Shown: positions 12,901 to 25,700 of the stretch, one piece after another
How positions within the stretch are numbered: position 1 is the first letter of the stretch
How the letters are laid out: every line of letters begins with the position of its first letter
Assembly (NCBI GenBank): GCA_002633005.1
Contig: NMRA01000238.1
Span: 126,001-190,000, forward strand
DNA length: 64,000 nucleotides
Direction: 5' to 3'
Source of the DNA: Phoronis australis
Taxonomy: Eukaryota > Phoronida > Phoronidae
Translations under genes and position numbers: made by a program
Notes under the pieces: generated by a model
The model's input: the letters and a program-made list of their open reading frames with translations, nothing else
Told to the model about the DNA's origin: nothing
The model's database searches: none

Positions 12901-15900
12901 CAAAGATCCAAACTGTTCAAAAGCCAAACATCGAACAATTTTTGGCAAAGCCAAGAAGTGGCATTACACACCTCTCTGTGAGGCAACCAAGCAATAATCT
13001 GAGATAAACAAATACAACTATAACCATTGAACTGATTCTGATAGGGATGATGTAAAATGAACTTAACCAAATGGCAGAGGACATAAAAGAGAGTGGCAAG
13101 GTAACTTCTAAAAGACCACAAACCACCAAGATGAAAGGAAATGAAGTCAATTAGAAGATGAAAGCCCTATCTCAAATTGATCAGACATGCAGCAGGTAGG
13201 CCAAGCATAAGGAACCCAGTGATACTGCTTGATACTCAAGGTGTGGTAGTTTAAAACATCCAAGGAAAAGCATCAGATCTTGTGTAACTTAATATCCACC
13301 TAAATGTCAGTTGAACTATTTCCATTTAACCAACTTTTAAAACCCAGAAATCAGGCTACTATGGGCGTTTTTACGGCAAGAAAATTGTGCTCGCCATCTG
13401 TTGGCTGGAAACGTAGGTGTATTTCTCTGGAAACATTGCTTGGTTTCATTCTTCTAGGAAAACAGGTGACATACAATCCATGCAAGACATACCACAAACT
13501 TTTGAACATAAAAATGCCAACACCTCTTCGCTGTCCCCTATTGGAACCTCATTAATATCATCATTTCTCATCCAAAACAAGATCTTTGCAGCAAAACTCA
13601 GTATGCTACAACACAAATCTTTCACACTTGTCGTTCATTGAGTCTTGTACTTACTTTTTCTGACTTCCAGCACCTGAAAATATAAAAAAGACAATTTTAA
13701 ATTGATGAAATGCCCATCTCATAGTTTCACCATAAAGTTATATTAACTAATGCTACATAAATCTTAGATGGTCACAACTACCTATACAGCGATCACATGG
13801 TGTTCGATAAGAGAGTGGATTCTCAGTCTGAAAATTTTTCCCGTGAACGCTCATAATACGTCTGATCTGCCTTCTTATGATCATCCAACCACATTCTTAC
13901 CACGAGAAGGGTACATTCAATGCAAACTTGCAGTTCTCGAGTATAGTTGTTTACTTTCTGGTCTGTGCTACAACTCACTTTGAAACCTGTGCCTCGCTAT
14001 TTAAACAAAAAGTGACCGTCTACATCAACTTCGGCCAAGGTCTAACTTTCTTTTTCAAAAGCCATACCCTAGCAAGCAAGCGAGGCTTTAAATGATGTGG
14101 CTTCCTCCTACGTCCCTATATAGGTCACACATATTTTGCTCATGCAAAACCCACACCACAATACTCCTTCCTCATTGGCTAACCCACTTACTAGTCTCAC
14201 TCTTACAGCCAATCCCTTTGGCTGACCTACTAACCAGTCTCACTCTTTACCACCAATTCCTTTGGCTGTACATAGGCCTTTTTACTCAACTCGGCTCTTT
14301 CACAGGGAAACACTATTTTCCCACTCTCACAGAATCTATTCATCCTTTTTTTCATACTAATTCCACCACGCTGACCAGTTACACATTCATGTATACTCTA
14401 GCCAGGCACTTCAGTGCCTTATTTTGAATTATCGGTTGTTAATACTTCATTTACATCTCTCAATAGTTTTTTATGCTCCAAAGTGTTCTCCTACTTTCAG
14501 TGCCGATTTCCACACTTACTTTTGTTTCGCATTTTTCTTCATTATTTCCATTTTTAAGGGGTATTGCAAGGACAAGGACAGAGAGAGTGACAAGACCTTA
14601 CCATGACCAGCTGAAGGGGGATCATTTAAAATGAAAATAAATCCTATAGTGTAATTAAATGTTATTCCATGTATTCAATCCTGCTTAAAGCAAGAGCAAT
14701 TCTGGGGCGTCACTGGGTGCACTGCAAACGATATGTTCCTATGGGTTAGGCACAACAAGGTTACTACTGATCACAGATACAGCGGATCGCGAAGACAGAT
14801 CTCTGCAAACACAATATGAAAATGGCCGCCCACAAACTACTCGAGCTTATGACTAAATAGACACTGAATTTCATGAACATCAGACGAAAATGCCATCTCT
14901 AGAACAAATGTGATAGGCCAAGAAAATGCAGTTAGAAATAAGACACGATAAGAACAATCATTTCTTGCAATATAGTCTGGAGAATGGTAAGAAGTAGTGA
15001 GAAGCAAGTTACACAGTACTGACAGTGCTTGAAACGATCTATCCACATACCAAATTTCAGACAGATCCATCAAGGGATGCCAAAGATATGGCACAGAAAC
15101 TCCATTAATTAGAGAGCAGTCATCGAAACATCTCAAATAACTCCAGAATGGTAAGTTCTGGTACAAATCTGACGGCCTATGAAATGATTTATTCACAGAA
15201 AAAATCGGAATAATGCCTCCAGAGACAGCGAGCTGCCAAGCTATGGCTCAGGAAACCAAAATGATGAAAAATGGCTGCCACAATGCTATCTTGCTTCCTT
15301 TCCAATTTCAACCAAAAACAGTCCAGTCATTCATAAGACACATGTTGTGTAATTCCACACTTATAGGATAAGAAATGCTACCTGTAGGTTGCGAACAAAG
15401 AAAGAGACAACTACCATGACAGAACAAGACTTGGAGAAATTTCATTTCACCAAGGAAGAAACAAGGGCAGTGACTGATTCTTGAACCAGACCAGGAGGCC
15501 ATTAACATTCCAGAAGACACATGTTTATATGCTAACCCAGTTTAGCTAGAGAGATTCTATGGCAGATGGCACTGTAACAAGAAGAGAAAACCAAAACTCT
15601 TAAAATGTTACTAATATACACATTTCAAACACATCACGAATTTTGAGAGTGCCAGGAAGGCACCAGTCTAGCCTTTGGTACATGACCAAAAAGACCAATT
15701 ACAGGTATCGTATTTAGTTTGCGGTAGTGGCCAAAAGGCAATAGTATGTTTTTTGTACATGCGCTAGTGATCTGCTTGTTTTAATGCGCTAGACACGCTT
15801 GTTTTAAACATGCTTGCAGATCCACAGCATTAACGTCTCCTTCATTGTTACAAACAGGTGTAGAAATATGAAAGTCCAGCATCAAAACCAAGAAAACTCA

Positions 15901-16675
15901 GTTCAGCCAAGTACCAATAACTGTTAACAAAGAGACAAGACTCTTACAACCACCAGTAAACACATGTACCCAGGAGAACATCAGTTGGAAAAAATGCCAG
16001 TGGTTCATCTAACTGCCACAACAGATAAAATCAAGATCAGTCTGCCCACTACATCTTCCAAGTTTTCCCAGAATGCACCTTTCACCAGAGGACTTTGGAT
16101 GTGATATACAGTAACCCCCAAAACAGTCCAGCAGAGTCTCTGCTGGACTGTGTTCTGGAATGGGATTCCTGAAAACTATCCTCCACAATGGGATCATAAA
16201 AAGGTCACTGGACTAGTACCTAGGTGACCTTTTTATGATCCCGTTGTGGAGGATAGTTCTCAGGAATCCCATTCCAGAACCTCAGCCTGAGAGCTTAGAC
16301 CCCCCCCCCCTGTAGCTTATGACCTCATGAAGTAAATCATACTCTTGAATTAATGTGCATCCAGACTGCCCATTTGTACACACATTAGGATAGAAAAAAC
16401 AAAGTGCTTCTTGCTCTAAACTGATAAGTTTACAACCTGCTAAATACCAAGCTAAATACTTCCCCAGAAACCCTGCTGGGAGACCATGAGCCTGTGATGA
16501 CAAGACCAGACATGGTGGACAGTGGTCAGTGTCAGACCAGAACAGCAGGTGCATTAGTTGTCAAAACCAACAGTCATGGTGCTGTTGGTAATTACTATAT
16601 ATATAGTTCATAATACATTGATTTGAGTTAAAGTTTGGCAAAACATCAACTGAACACAAAGGAATGAGTAAAGCA

Positions 16676-16717
<42 letters not shown>

Positions 16718-19700
16718 TAGCAGTACCAATATTAATAATTATACAAGAAGAATTTCTATAAAAACAATACTAATAATTTGCATAATTAGGATGACAAGCA
16801 ATTTCACTTGTTAAGCGAGGCTTCGTTGAAAAGAAAAGTTTTAGTAAGGTATTTACACTTAAGAATGCAGCAATAGTTGGACATAGGTGGATCTGATGTT
16901 GTACAGTATGAAGCCACCAAAGATAAGCAGGTGCACTGACTCTATTCAATGCTTATCTTTGGGAGAGGGAGGGCAACCAATGTGGAGATCAGAAAGAATG
17001 TATAGTATGCGACAATACTTTGTTTGGTGACTGACAATGCTTCTACAAAATTTAATACCTTCGGCAACCTATTTAGCAGACTCGGGCAAACCCTGATAGA
17101 TGGAATTGCAATAGTCCAAACAAAAAAATGATAAATGTATCATGGACAAGTTTGGCACATACATCTGGTATTCTGGATTTCCTAATGGTGCCAATATTTT
17201 TCAGGTGGCAGTTGGTAGTCTTAACAGAATGGCTAACATGGTCAACCATAGACATTATGTTGTCAGTGGTTGGTAGTCTTAACAGAATGGCGAACATGGT
17301 CAACCATAGACATGTTGTCAGTGGTGATCCCAAGATGATGGTTGATTTGTGGTAATGGGGAAAAACTAATATAATTTCATTTTTTATAAACGGAATAGGA
17401 TCTTTTACATTAGGGATAGAGTGAACGACATTATTCTTAATGTGAAATGAAAAATAAATATAAAGTAGTCAGCATCAAATTGGTTACATAATCCGTGAGT
17501 TCTCACAAAGTCAAATAAAGGCCACACACATACAGACCTCAAACTGATACCAAATTGGTGGAACTGTATGTCCAACAATAACTCTTAAGCAGGATGTCAC
17601 AAATACAGTTCCATCAGGACAGAACGACACCAATGACCCACAGGACTTCCTCTAGCAAGAATCAAGAGCCAGTGGTCAGACNCCCCCCCCCCCCCCCCCC
17701 CGCAGCATTAACACAATCCCATCTGTTCATCTAAATCACAAAGGTTGTCATTAGCAATTACAGGACTGAGCTGATCCAGAATCATAGCCAGAGAGGAACT
17801 GACAAAGGAGAAATATAAGGAACATTATCATTCCTCCCCTCCAGATCTGCACCATAACATCCACCAATCAGTTAAAGCTAGAGAACACTACATTCCTCCC
17901 CTCAGGATCTGCACCTGAACATCGGTCACAGTCCATAAGAATACAGTGTGGAAGAAGAAGGCCTATGCCAAGGTACTGGCTGTTTAGACTGAAACTGATG
18001 ACAAAATCTCACAAGAACTTACTGAACAGTTTAAGCTTGCCTGACACCAACATGCTCCCAGAACACACAGTCTGTCTCAACTACCAACATAAACAATCAT
18101 AAATAATCTCAGCTGCACTTTTGAGCAGAACCAAAGGATGGCCAACCAAACTATACTAAATCCTAAATTCTTATGCCATGGGAATTAACTTCTAGCCAAA
18201 AAGCTCTTCAGCAAGGGACTCAAAATCTTCAAGAGATGAAACAACCCTTAACTTGATGTCTGTGGATTACGCTCAAAGTCTTGTGTAAATAAGACTCATT
18301 ATGGATCTTCCAGCATAGCATTTACATCATGTTTGTTTACATGTGGAACACAACTTACACAACTTTTCCAACCTATATAATTGGTCAAAAGTATTAGTGG
18401 TCTGCAAGTCAGGTTTCAATTGAACACTCAAGAAAATCCCTTTTTAACAAAGGCTTCAATCTCGTGATGAAGAACAAGGAATGACTGTTTAATCACCAAA
18501 AACATCCAACATTTACAATTCAACTTCCACTTTGACATAACTCTGAGAAAATGCAAGTGTGTCAGAAATCCAGCAAACATCAACAGAAGGTCATTTGCAA
18601 TAACGAGAAACCTAATCTGGTTGAAGTCATGTCCTCAAGTAGCCTCAGTGAATTAGTGGTTCCACCATTTTGACACCTCAGTTAGTTCACTCCAATTCAC
18701 ACCTGAGAGCAGCAGCTGAGTCAATTCAACAAATGAGTTTTCATTCACAGTCATTTTTCACCTCTCATCACATGGTAGGAGGGATACTCACCTTCAAAAT
18801 TGAGCGCAATATTTGCATTGGATTCACCGAAACTGTTCTTTGCCGTCACTTTGTAATCACCACCGTCGCTGGCAGCGATGTCCGAAATCTGGCACCTCAA
18901 GACGTACTCCGCACCTTCCCTGTCCAAAGTCAGCCTGTACCTCCCACCAGAGGTCAGCACCTGCCCACCCTTGTACCACGTGACCTGCGGTGCAGGATCG
19001 GCTGTTAGGCGACATTCGAAGAGAATCTTGTTCCCCGGCTCTTGGCGAATACTTGGCTTGCCAGTAAACTTGGGCGCGCTGCCCTTAGGAGCTGCCATGC
19101 CTGCAAAGAATAGGAATGGAAACATTCAATCAAGCACCATAAATGACAAATAGCCAACTTTAGTCATCAAGGCTGCAATGAAGCCCAAACGCCATACACC
19201 TAACTTCATATTCCAGATGACACCAGTTTTCAGAGACCTCATACCAATCGTTCTTTGGTTACTCGCAAAGCTCAGTTTTTGTCCGATGTCCTGACACAAA
19301 CGTCAATTATCTACCATGCTGAATGAATAAATTAATGTAAACACGCATTAGCTGTTGTCAACAAATAAAAACCCATGGCATCATTTGGGCAATTTTTATC
19401 GTATTTCTTCTGCAAAAGAAGGATTCTACACTAACTATTCACGAGGAATTTTATTTCAGAAGCTAAAAAAGTTCAAAAAGTAAGTTTCTTTCCTTGACAT
19501 TTCAGTTTATTTCAGCCAGTATTTTATTGCTGGGAAGACATTGCTAATGTGATAATTGCCCAGTACAACACAATAGGAGCTTCTCAACTGTGGCCACCGA
19601 TTTTCCCCAGCTGATGTAGAAAAGCATTGTTCAGCTACAAGACACCATTGGACGGCCCAATTATCTAATAACTAATACTGTTGTACTCCCCCTGGGCATA

Positions 19701-22700
19701 GAAACTGAAAAATCCACTATAGGCAGGATGAACATTAAGCAGTTGGGATGGGCAATTATACAGACTGACAACTTTGGATTTATGACTTATAAAATTTCCT
19801 GCAGGTGAATAATGTGGTTTGAATAGCTGAAAAGAGCATTCCTGAGGATATAGCAGTATAAAGACTACCGTACTCGTCTGGGTTACCGCCCATGCTTGGC
19901 TTAGCGCCCACCCCCAATTTTTATGATTGAGACCTCCTTGAAAGTGTGTGTGCCTTTGTGAACGTTCGTCTTGCAAAAGTAATGTGCGCAACTCGCTTAC
20001 TTTTCAATGACAATCAATCAGTTTTAGCTGAACCGGGAACTTGTCATACTATGGCGGTAAAATACCCGAATTCTCATGCTCTTTACTGAAGGAGACACAA
20101 ATGTTTCCTTTCGCTCACACGCAAAACTTGTGTCAGCATGTACTGATCACTGAGACAATACTTGTCGAATGTATTTCATTGCCGTGGAAGAACCATCAAA
20201 TCGGTACTTGACAAGAATTTCAAGTCCGTGGCCTACCTTTCTGGATTCCCCGTCACAGTACACGAAACATCACCACCTTGGGCAATGAAATAAAAAAAAA
20301 ACACGAGCACACTTCGGCTGGTACATGACCAACAATTTTGGAAACTCCATGGACATTATTTTGGATGCATTGTTTTGAGTACAAGCAGATACGGGCCATT
20401 GTTTAGTGTCTTCAGTAAAGCATATTTTTAATGACTCACTCCAGACACCACTAGGGATACTGATATCCGCTGCAGATATATACTTCCACTACAGGTACTC
20501 ATATGTGCTGCAGATATATACTTCCACTACGAGTACTGATATTGCCATGGATTTATCTCTTTTCACAACTTGTAATGTTTGGGAACACAGAGGCGTGAGA
20601 CGACTCGTAGTATTCGTTCTCAATGTTCATATGCATGCAGACACGCAACTCTCTCAGGATCAAAGCTACGTTTTGCCTTCGTTTTCCCCGGCACTGTTGT
20701 ATCATATGTACACATCGTTGAGGCAATATTATGGCAACTTGGTGAATGAAAGGACTGAGGGTACCAATACGGAGCTTCTGTGCCTGGCAGGAGATTCGAT
20801 TTGAGTGACAGCCCCGTAACCTTTGACCTCAAATAAGTAGAAAACTACTTTCCACGCGGTTGTGCGGATCCAAGGTGGTTCTGCTAAATCTTTTTATCTC
20901 ACTACACAGTATATATTTCGTATTTGAAGTTGTTGGAGAATGAAGATAAGTTATTTTGCTAAACATATGTGAAATATAAGGTTTGAGATATCATTAACCA
21001 TGTTCACTATTTCAACATTCATTCACAATGTGAACTAAATTTGCAATGCATAATTAACTTAATTATCACTAAAGCGTTTTAATTTTATGACGATACACAT
21101 TCTACTTTATGTAGTACACAGAATAATTATTGATGGGGCCGCAAGTGCCCGAATAACAAGTTGGTGGAGGGGAGGAACAATATCAGAGGACCAATGAAAC
21201 AAGTGGAGTGAAGAGTTATCATTCTCAGAACCACTGGCGCTTATTAATAGCAAGCAACTCAGTTCTCCACTTTTAATACACTCCACCATCTCAGCTTCAG
21301 CTTTAAAGGGCAAGGAAACTCAATCTGACGAACAACACAACATCCCATTCACTTTAAATGTTAATCTATTGCCCCCAAGGTTCGTTGCCCAGTTCCCAGC
21401 GTTTTAGCAAATTACTGACCACCAAGGTATCCTAAATTACATTTTGCCAGAGTTAAGGGTAAATTTTATGGTGAATTCTCAAGATGGACAGCCTGTCAGT
21501 CCATGAGACAGCAGTCATAAACAGTTGTAGTTTGCAATCTCCTCACAGCACTTCATGCGAAATTAATTTGATCAAATTGGAATGCAACAAGAACACCCCA
21601 GAGCATTGACATAAGCCCACTGTGCATGAGGCAGCTCATACATTACATTTAGGGGTTTATTACACCAATGCCTAGGTGAGTTTAAGCCAGACTGAAACTA
21701 AACCATCGTAATTTATTCACAAATTAATGTGCACTGCATGACTTTAACCAGGCTGCTGAAGAAAATCTATGCGCTAATTTTTCTTATAAAGCATCGAATT
21801 TAAAAATTTGAAGACTGCTGATATTTACTTTTCAATTTTAAGCAGTCATGATGGCCATTTGCTTAACTTTGTTTGTTTATTGACTTTTAAAGTAGTACAA
21901 CCTCAATTATCTCTTCCAATACACATTTGCCCAAGCCCATGACTACAGACTAGCTCACTTCAATCTGTGACAGCATCATCAAGTCTTTGATGTGCTGAGG
22001 AGTTTGGTGGATACTGTGAGGTGAACAGTGCATGCTTTCTTGTCCACTTGCGTGCAGGGAGTAATGCTAGCGAACTTAGCCTCAAGAGGGTGTAAAGAAA
22101 GTCAGCAATATTCTCCTTAGAAGCAACATACCTACCACCCTTCATCATGATTCTTCACACATTTTGGAAGATGGGGAAGCAGACAACAAAGAATTTAAAA
22201 ACAATAAAAACGCCTCTAAGGAAAGCAACAGAAGTCAATTCCACTCTAAAACAGGGCTTGTGCCATCGCCAACGTGAAAGTAACTTATTTGACAAATTTC
22301 AAGAACACCCATCAAGGGATTTGGTCCATTGTTCAGCGTTCCTGTGCTTGTTTGTTGGAAAACACTAGCAGGCCAATTATCTACCACTCTTCAAAGAGTT
22401 ACTAAAACCATTTATAAATAGGTACCTGAGAACTGAAACCCAAGAGATCTAGTTTGGCTAATTTTTGTAGTATTTCTTTGGGTAAAATTGATTTTAACTC
22501 TCCAAGAGGAATTCATTTCAAAAATCACCAGTCTTACTCCATGATAAATCACTTTATTTTAACCAATGGTTTATTTCTGCATAACTAATGCAGTAATTGC
22601 TCAATTCCACACAATACGACCTTAGATCAGATTTCCTGAGGAGGCCCCCTCTCCCCATGGGTATAGCGGGAACTGCCTCCAAATCTAATGCCAAAAGTAC

Positions 22701-25700
22701 AAGGTTCCATGAGAATTTCTAATGATTTGAATGGTCAACCCTAGCAATTTCAATTCAGTGGTCTAACTCCTCAAGATATTTAAGCCAGTAGCTAGCTGGG
22801 AATAGTTATGGTGACTTCTGATTACCAAATTTTCTTATCTGTTAGTTAAGGAATGTTAGGACGCCTCTTTATATTGGTTATGCATGTCTGAACACCGCTT
22901 GATTCAACCTTTATTTTGCAAAAAAAACAGATGCCAAACTTGTATTTTTAGATCAACTACATTGCTGCAAATACAAGTGCAAACTTCAAGCCATTCTGAT
23001 GATTAAGGCTAATATTTCTTGTTGTTTATTTTCGTTGAGAAATAAGTTTCACTATTTAAGTAACAAGAGGAGATTTACAGTGTAATTTGAGGCAGTTACA
23101 GACAAAAAGTGAGAGATGAAGAACAGCATGATTTTCACTTAACACATTCCGAAGTTTCCACAGAACTAATTTTATCTAACTACAGACGAAGATCCAGACA
23201 CGACGAACTCAATGAGTCAGTACTTCGAAACACAAAACATAACGCACTTCACTCCACTAGCTTTAAAAATAATAACACCTCCACAAAATTCCCCAGAAGA
23301 GTTGCTCAAATTAAAATTAGCCACACGTCTATCTTTTCGGACACTCAAGGATTCAAAATGTCTTAGTAGAGAAATGTTTTGGAAAAAATCCTGATTTACA
23401 GAAAACCTTGGCACTTTTAAGATTCCATGGAAACAAAATGTGATTAGTTTAACACTAGTAATGTAGGGTAATTCTTCTACATTCAACACCACATTCCGAA
23501 GTGAAAGTGTTTTAAAAGTGACAGTTGCATGCAAAAATTTTCACCCAAAATATACCGAGCCAGACTGTTTATTTCATCCCCAATTACAGTTATCTTAATT
23601 TCATGCTTTCTAAAGCAACACTGCTATGCCAACTGAACAAACATCCTCTAGAAACTGCGACTGAGAGGGGCAATAAATCCAAACCTTCTGTTGTAAAAAC
23701 ATTCATTTCAGCCACACATAACATATAATCCCTCACATCTTGTTCCTTACACAGATTGAAAATAATTTCTAAGTTTGAGAAGTGACATTTCATTAGTGCT
23801 TCAGAGTAGACCCATTAACATACTCCTCACCTATGATTCACTTCAGCTACTAACAACAGTATGGACATCACATGGGAATGCCATCAGATTTAATGCAACC
23901 AATTTCAATTCAAGTAAAGGCTAAAAATACAACGAGGTTGCTTTGGAAGTGCAAATACAGCGGTCACGAAGAATGTTCATAGAGCCTTGAACCACTCAGT
24001 CAGACCAACCTCTGAAGATGTGTACCCTGGGTGGACACAACAACACCTCACGTGCAATAGGAATGACCACCTATATGTATGACTCTATACAGTTATCATA
24101 GTCAATGCACATCTTGGTATATCAAGTAAGACCACTGGTATGTTGGACCTGCCATGACTTAAGACTGATTGCTTGCGTTATTATCTGTTTAGCCATTTAT
24201 ATATGAAGACCCCTTTGAAGTGTTACCAATAATAAATTGTTAGTGCATGTGTAATTAAATTCGCTTTCCCGGCCAGTAACATAATCTACACTGTATACAC
24301 CCCCAATTCTGAAATCACTTTTTAAACAATCCATAGTGGATGCCCATAAATATCTCAGCAGTAGGTTCTCTTCCGTTAATGGGTAAGGCGGGGAGGGGGG
24401 GTACCTCAGCCCAATGCAAGTCAGACAAATGCAATATATTAATTTTACCGACTGAAGAAACACCCTATCTATACTGAATCAATACTAGCCACCATTAACA
24501 CTCATTCCCCGGTCGCCGCAAAGCCAAATTATCTATCTAATACCATACCTATGAGGAAAAAACACTGCCAGACATCAGTTGGTAGCACCAAACTACCAAC
24601 CCCTTATATGGGAGAGCTCCATCCAGGCATCTTGGATACAACTTTGGTTTACTAATTAGCCAATGGTCTAATTGATTGCAATCTAAAAAATGCCCAAAAG
24701 AAAATGCAAAAAACATTTGACCTTTGAATTAACGCACATGAAAAGTAGCTTCAAACAACTCAAAGGTCAACTGGATGCCTACGCAGGTTGAAACAAGACA
24801 AAATCACTCCAAACAGAAAATAATTTGAAAGGTTACTCTACATTAGAATGCTCAACCCAAGGATAACAATCAGAGTCAAGAAGGTGCAGGTCATTTGGTA
24901 ACAGGCCTTCAGCTACGTAACAATCATAAGTGTATGCATGTAGAGGAGGGTTAAGGCCATGTTAATGAATAAGCAGATGAAACAAGCTGCACCTCTTTTG
25001 CATGTCACTCTCAACATTTTGAAAAATTAGAGTTTGCCATCTGTGCAGACAGTATGGATGAGTACAGTCACACTCCAAATGTAGACAGACTGAGACTTGG
25101 CACAAGTTCTTCAGCCACTTATCAAACAACTGTAATAGTTTCAGTTTGAATGCCATGTCAGTGAACCATCTTATAGTAATTCAATAAACCCACAAACGAC
25201 TTACCTTAACTATGGCGAAATGTTTCGAAATTTAACTCCCAACTCCAAAGTTAAGCAATAATCCAAGGGAAGCTTCAGACAGTCGATAACAAAATCCACG
25301 CTGGCCAGGAATCGTAATAACAGACACACAAGCTCTTCACAAACCCAATGAAGAAGACAGCCGCTAAAGAAGAGCAGACTCCAGTTTTTTTCGTAATTAG
25401 CCACTTTTTATTTTGCACACCTGACCTCGGTGATGGTAAAGAGTGGCGGCTGATTGGCCAGCTATTTAAAGATTGGCATTTCACCAGTAAGTTTCATCCA
25501 TACCACTACACAAGATAGCATCCTGATTGGTCAAGAGGTCTTTCAAGCAAATTCCACAGAAATTTTCACTTCATACATGTAATTACACTGCACAGCAGAG
25601 TCACTCATCAACATTAGTTAGCTAGCATAAGCACAGGTCTTCAAAAGTATAAGAGTACTTGGTGAAAGGCCACTGTCAAGGTTAGACAGCATTTGCAGGA

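Larger units (their letters stand above)
7106..13654. other. Intron 7 (6549 bp)
   Basis: Large intron between microexon 7 and Ig4. It holds a perfect hairpin (7250-7279), a GGCGACCT-type foldback repeat (7845-8470), further CCACTAGG-core repeat units (9.66-10.25 kb), an (AAT)n tract and family A MITE copy 2 (11835-12242). Stretches 10.3-11.8 kb and 12.25-13.65 kb show nothing recognisable. Confidence 0.7.
13674..18791. other. Intron 6 (5118 bp)
   Basis: Intron between Ig3 and microexon 7. It holds a pyrimidine-rich tandem duplication (14.17-14.27 kb), two abutting hairpins (16123-16280), an (AAT)n tract (16676-16714), a 58-bp duplication (17211-17323) and a poly-C tract with an N (17681-17701). 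Nothing was recognised in 14.6-16.1 kb and 17.7-18.79 kb. Confidence 0.7.

Noticed and set aside
14092-14427. 111-codon plus-strand frame in a twitchin intron
   Set aside because: Made by a pyrimidine-rich tandem duplication; Leu/Ser/Thr/His bias explains the lack of stops.
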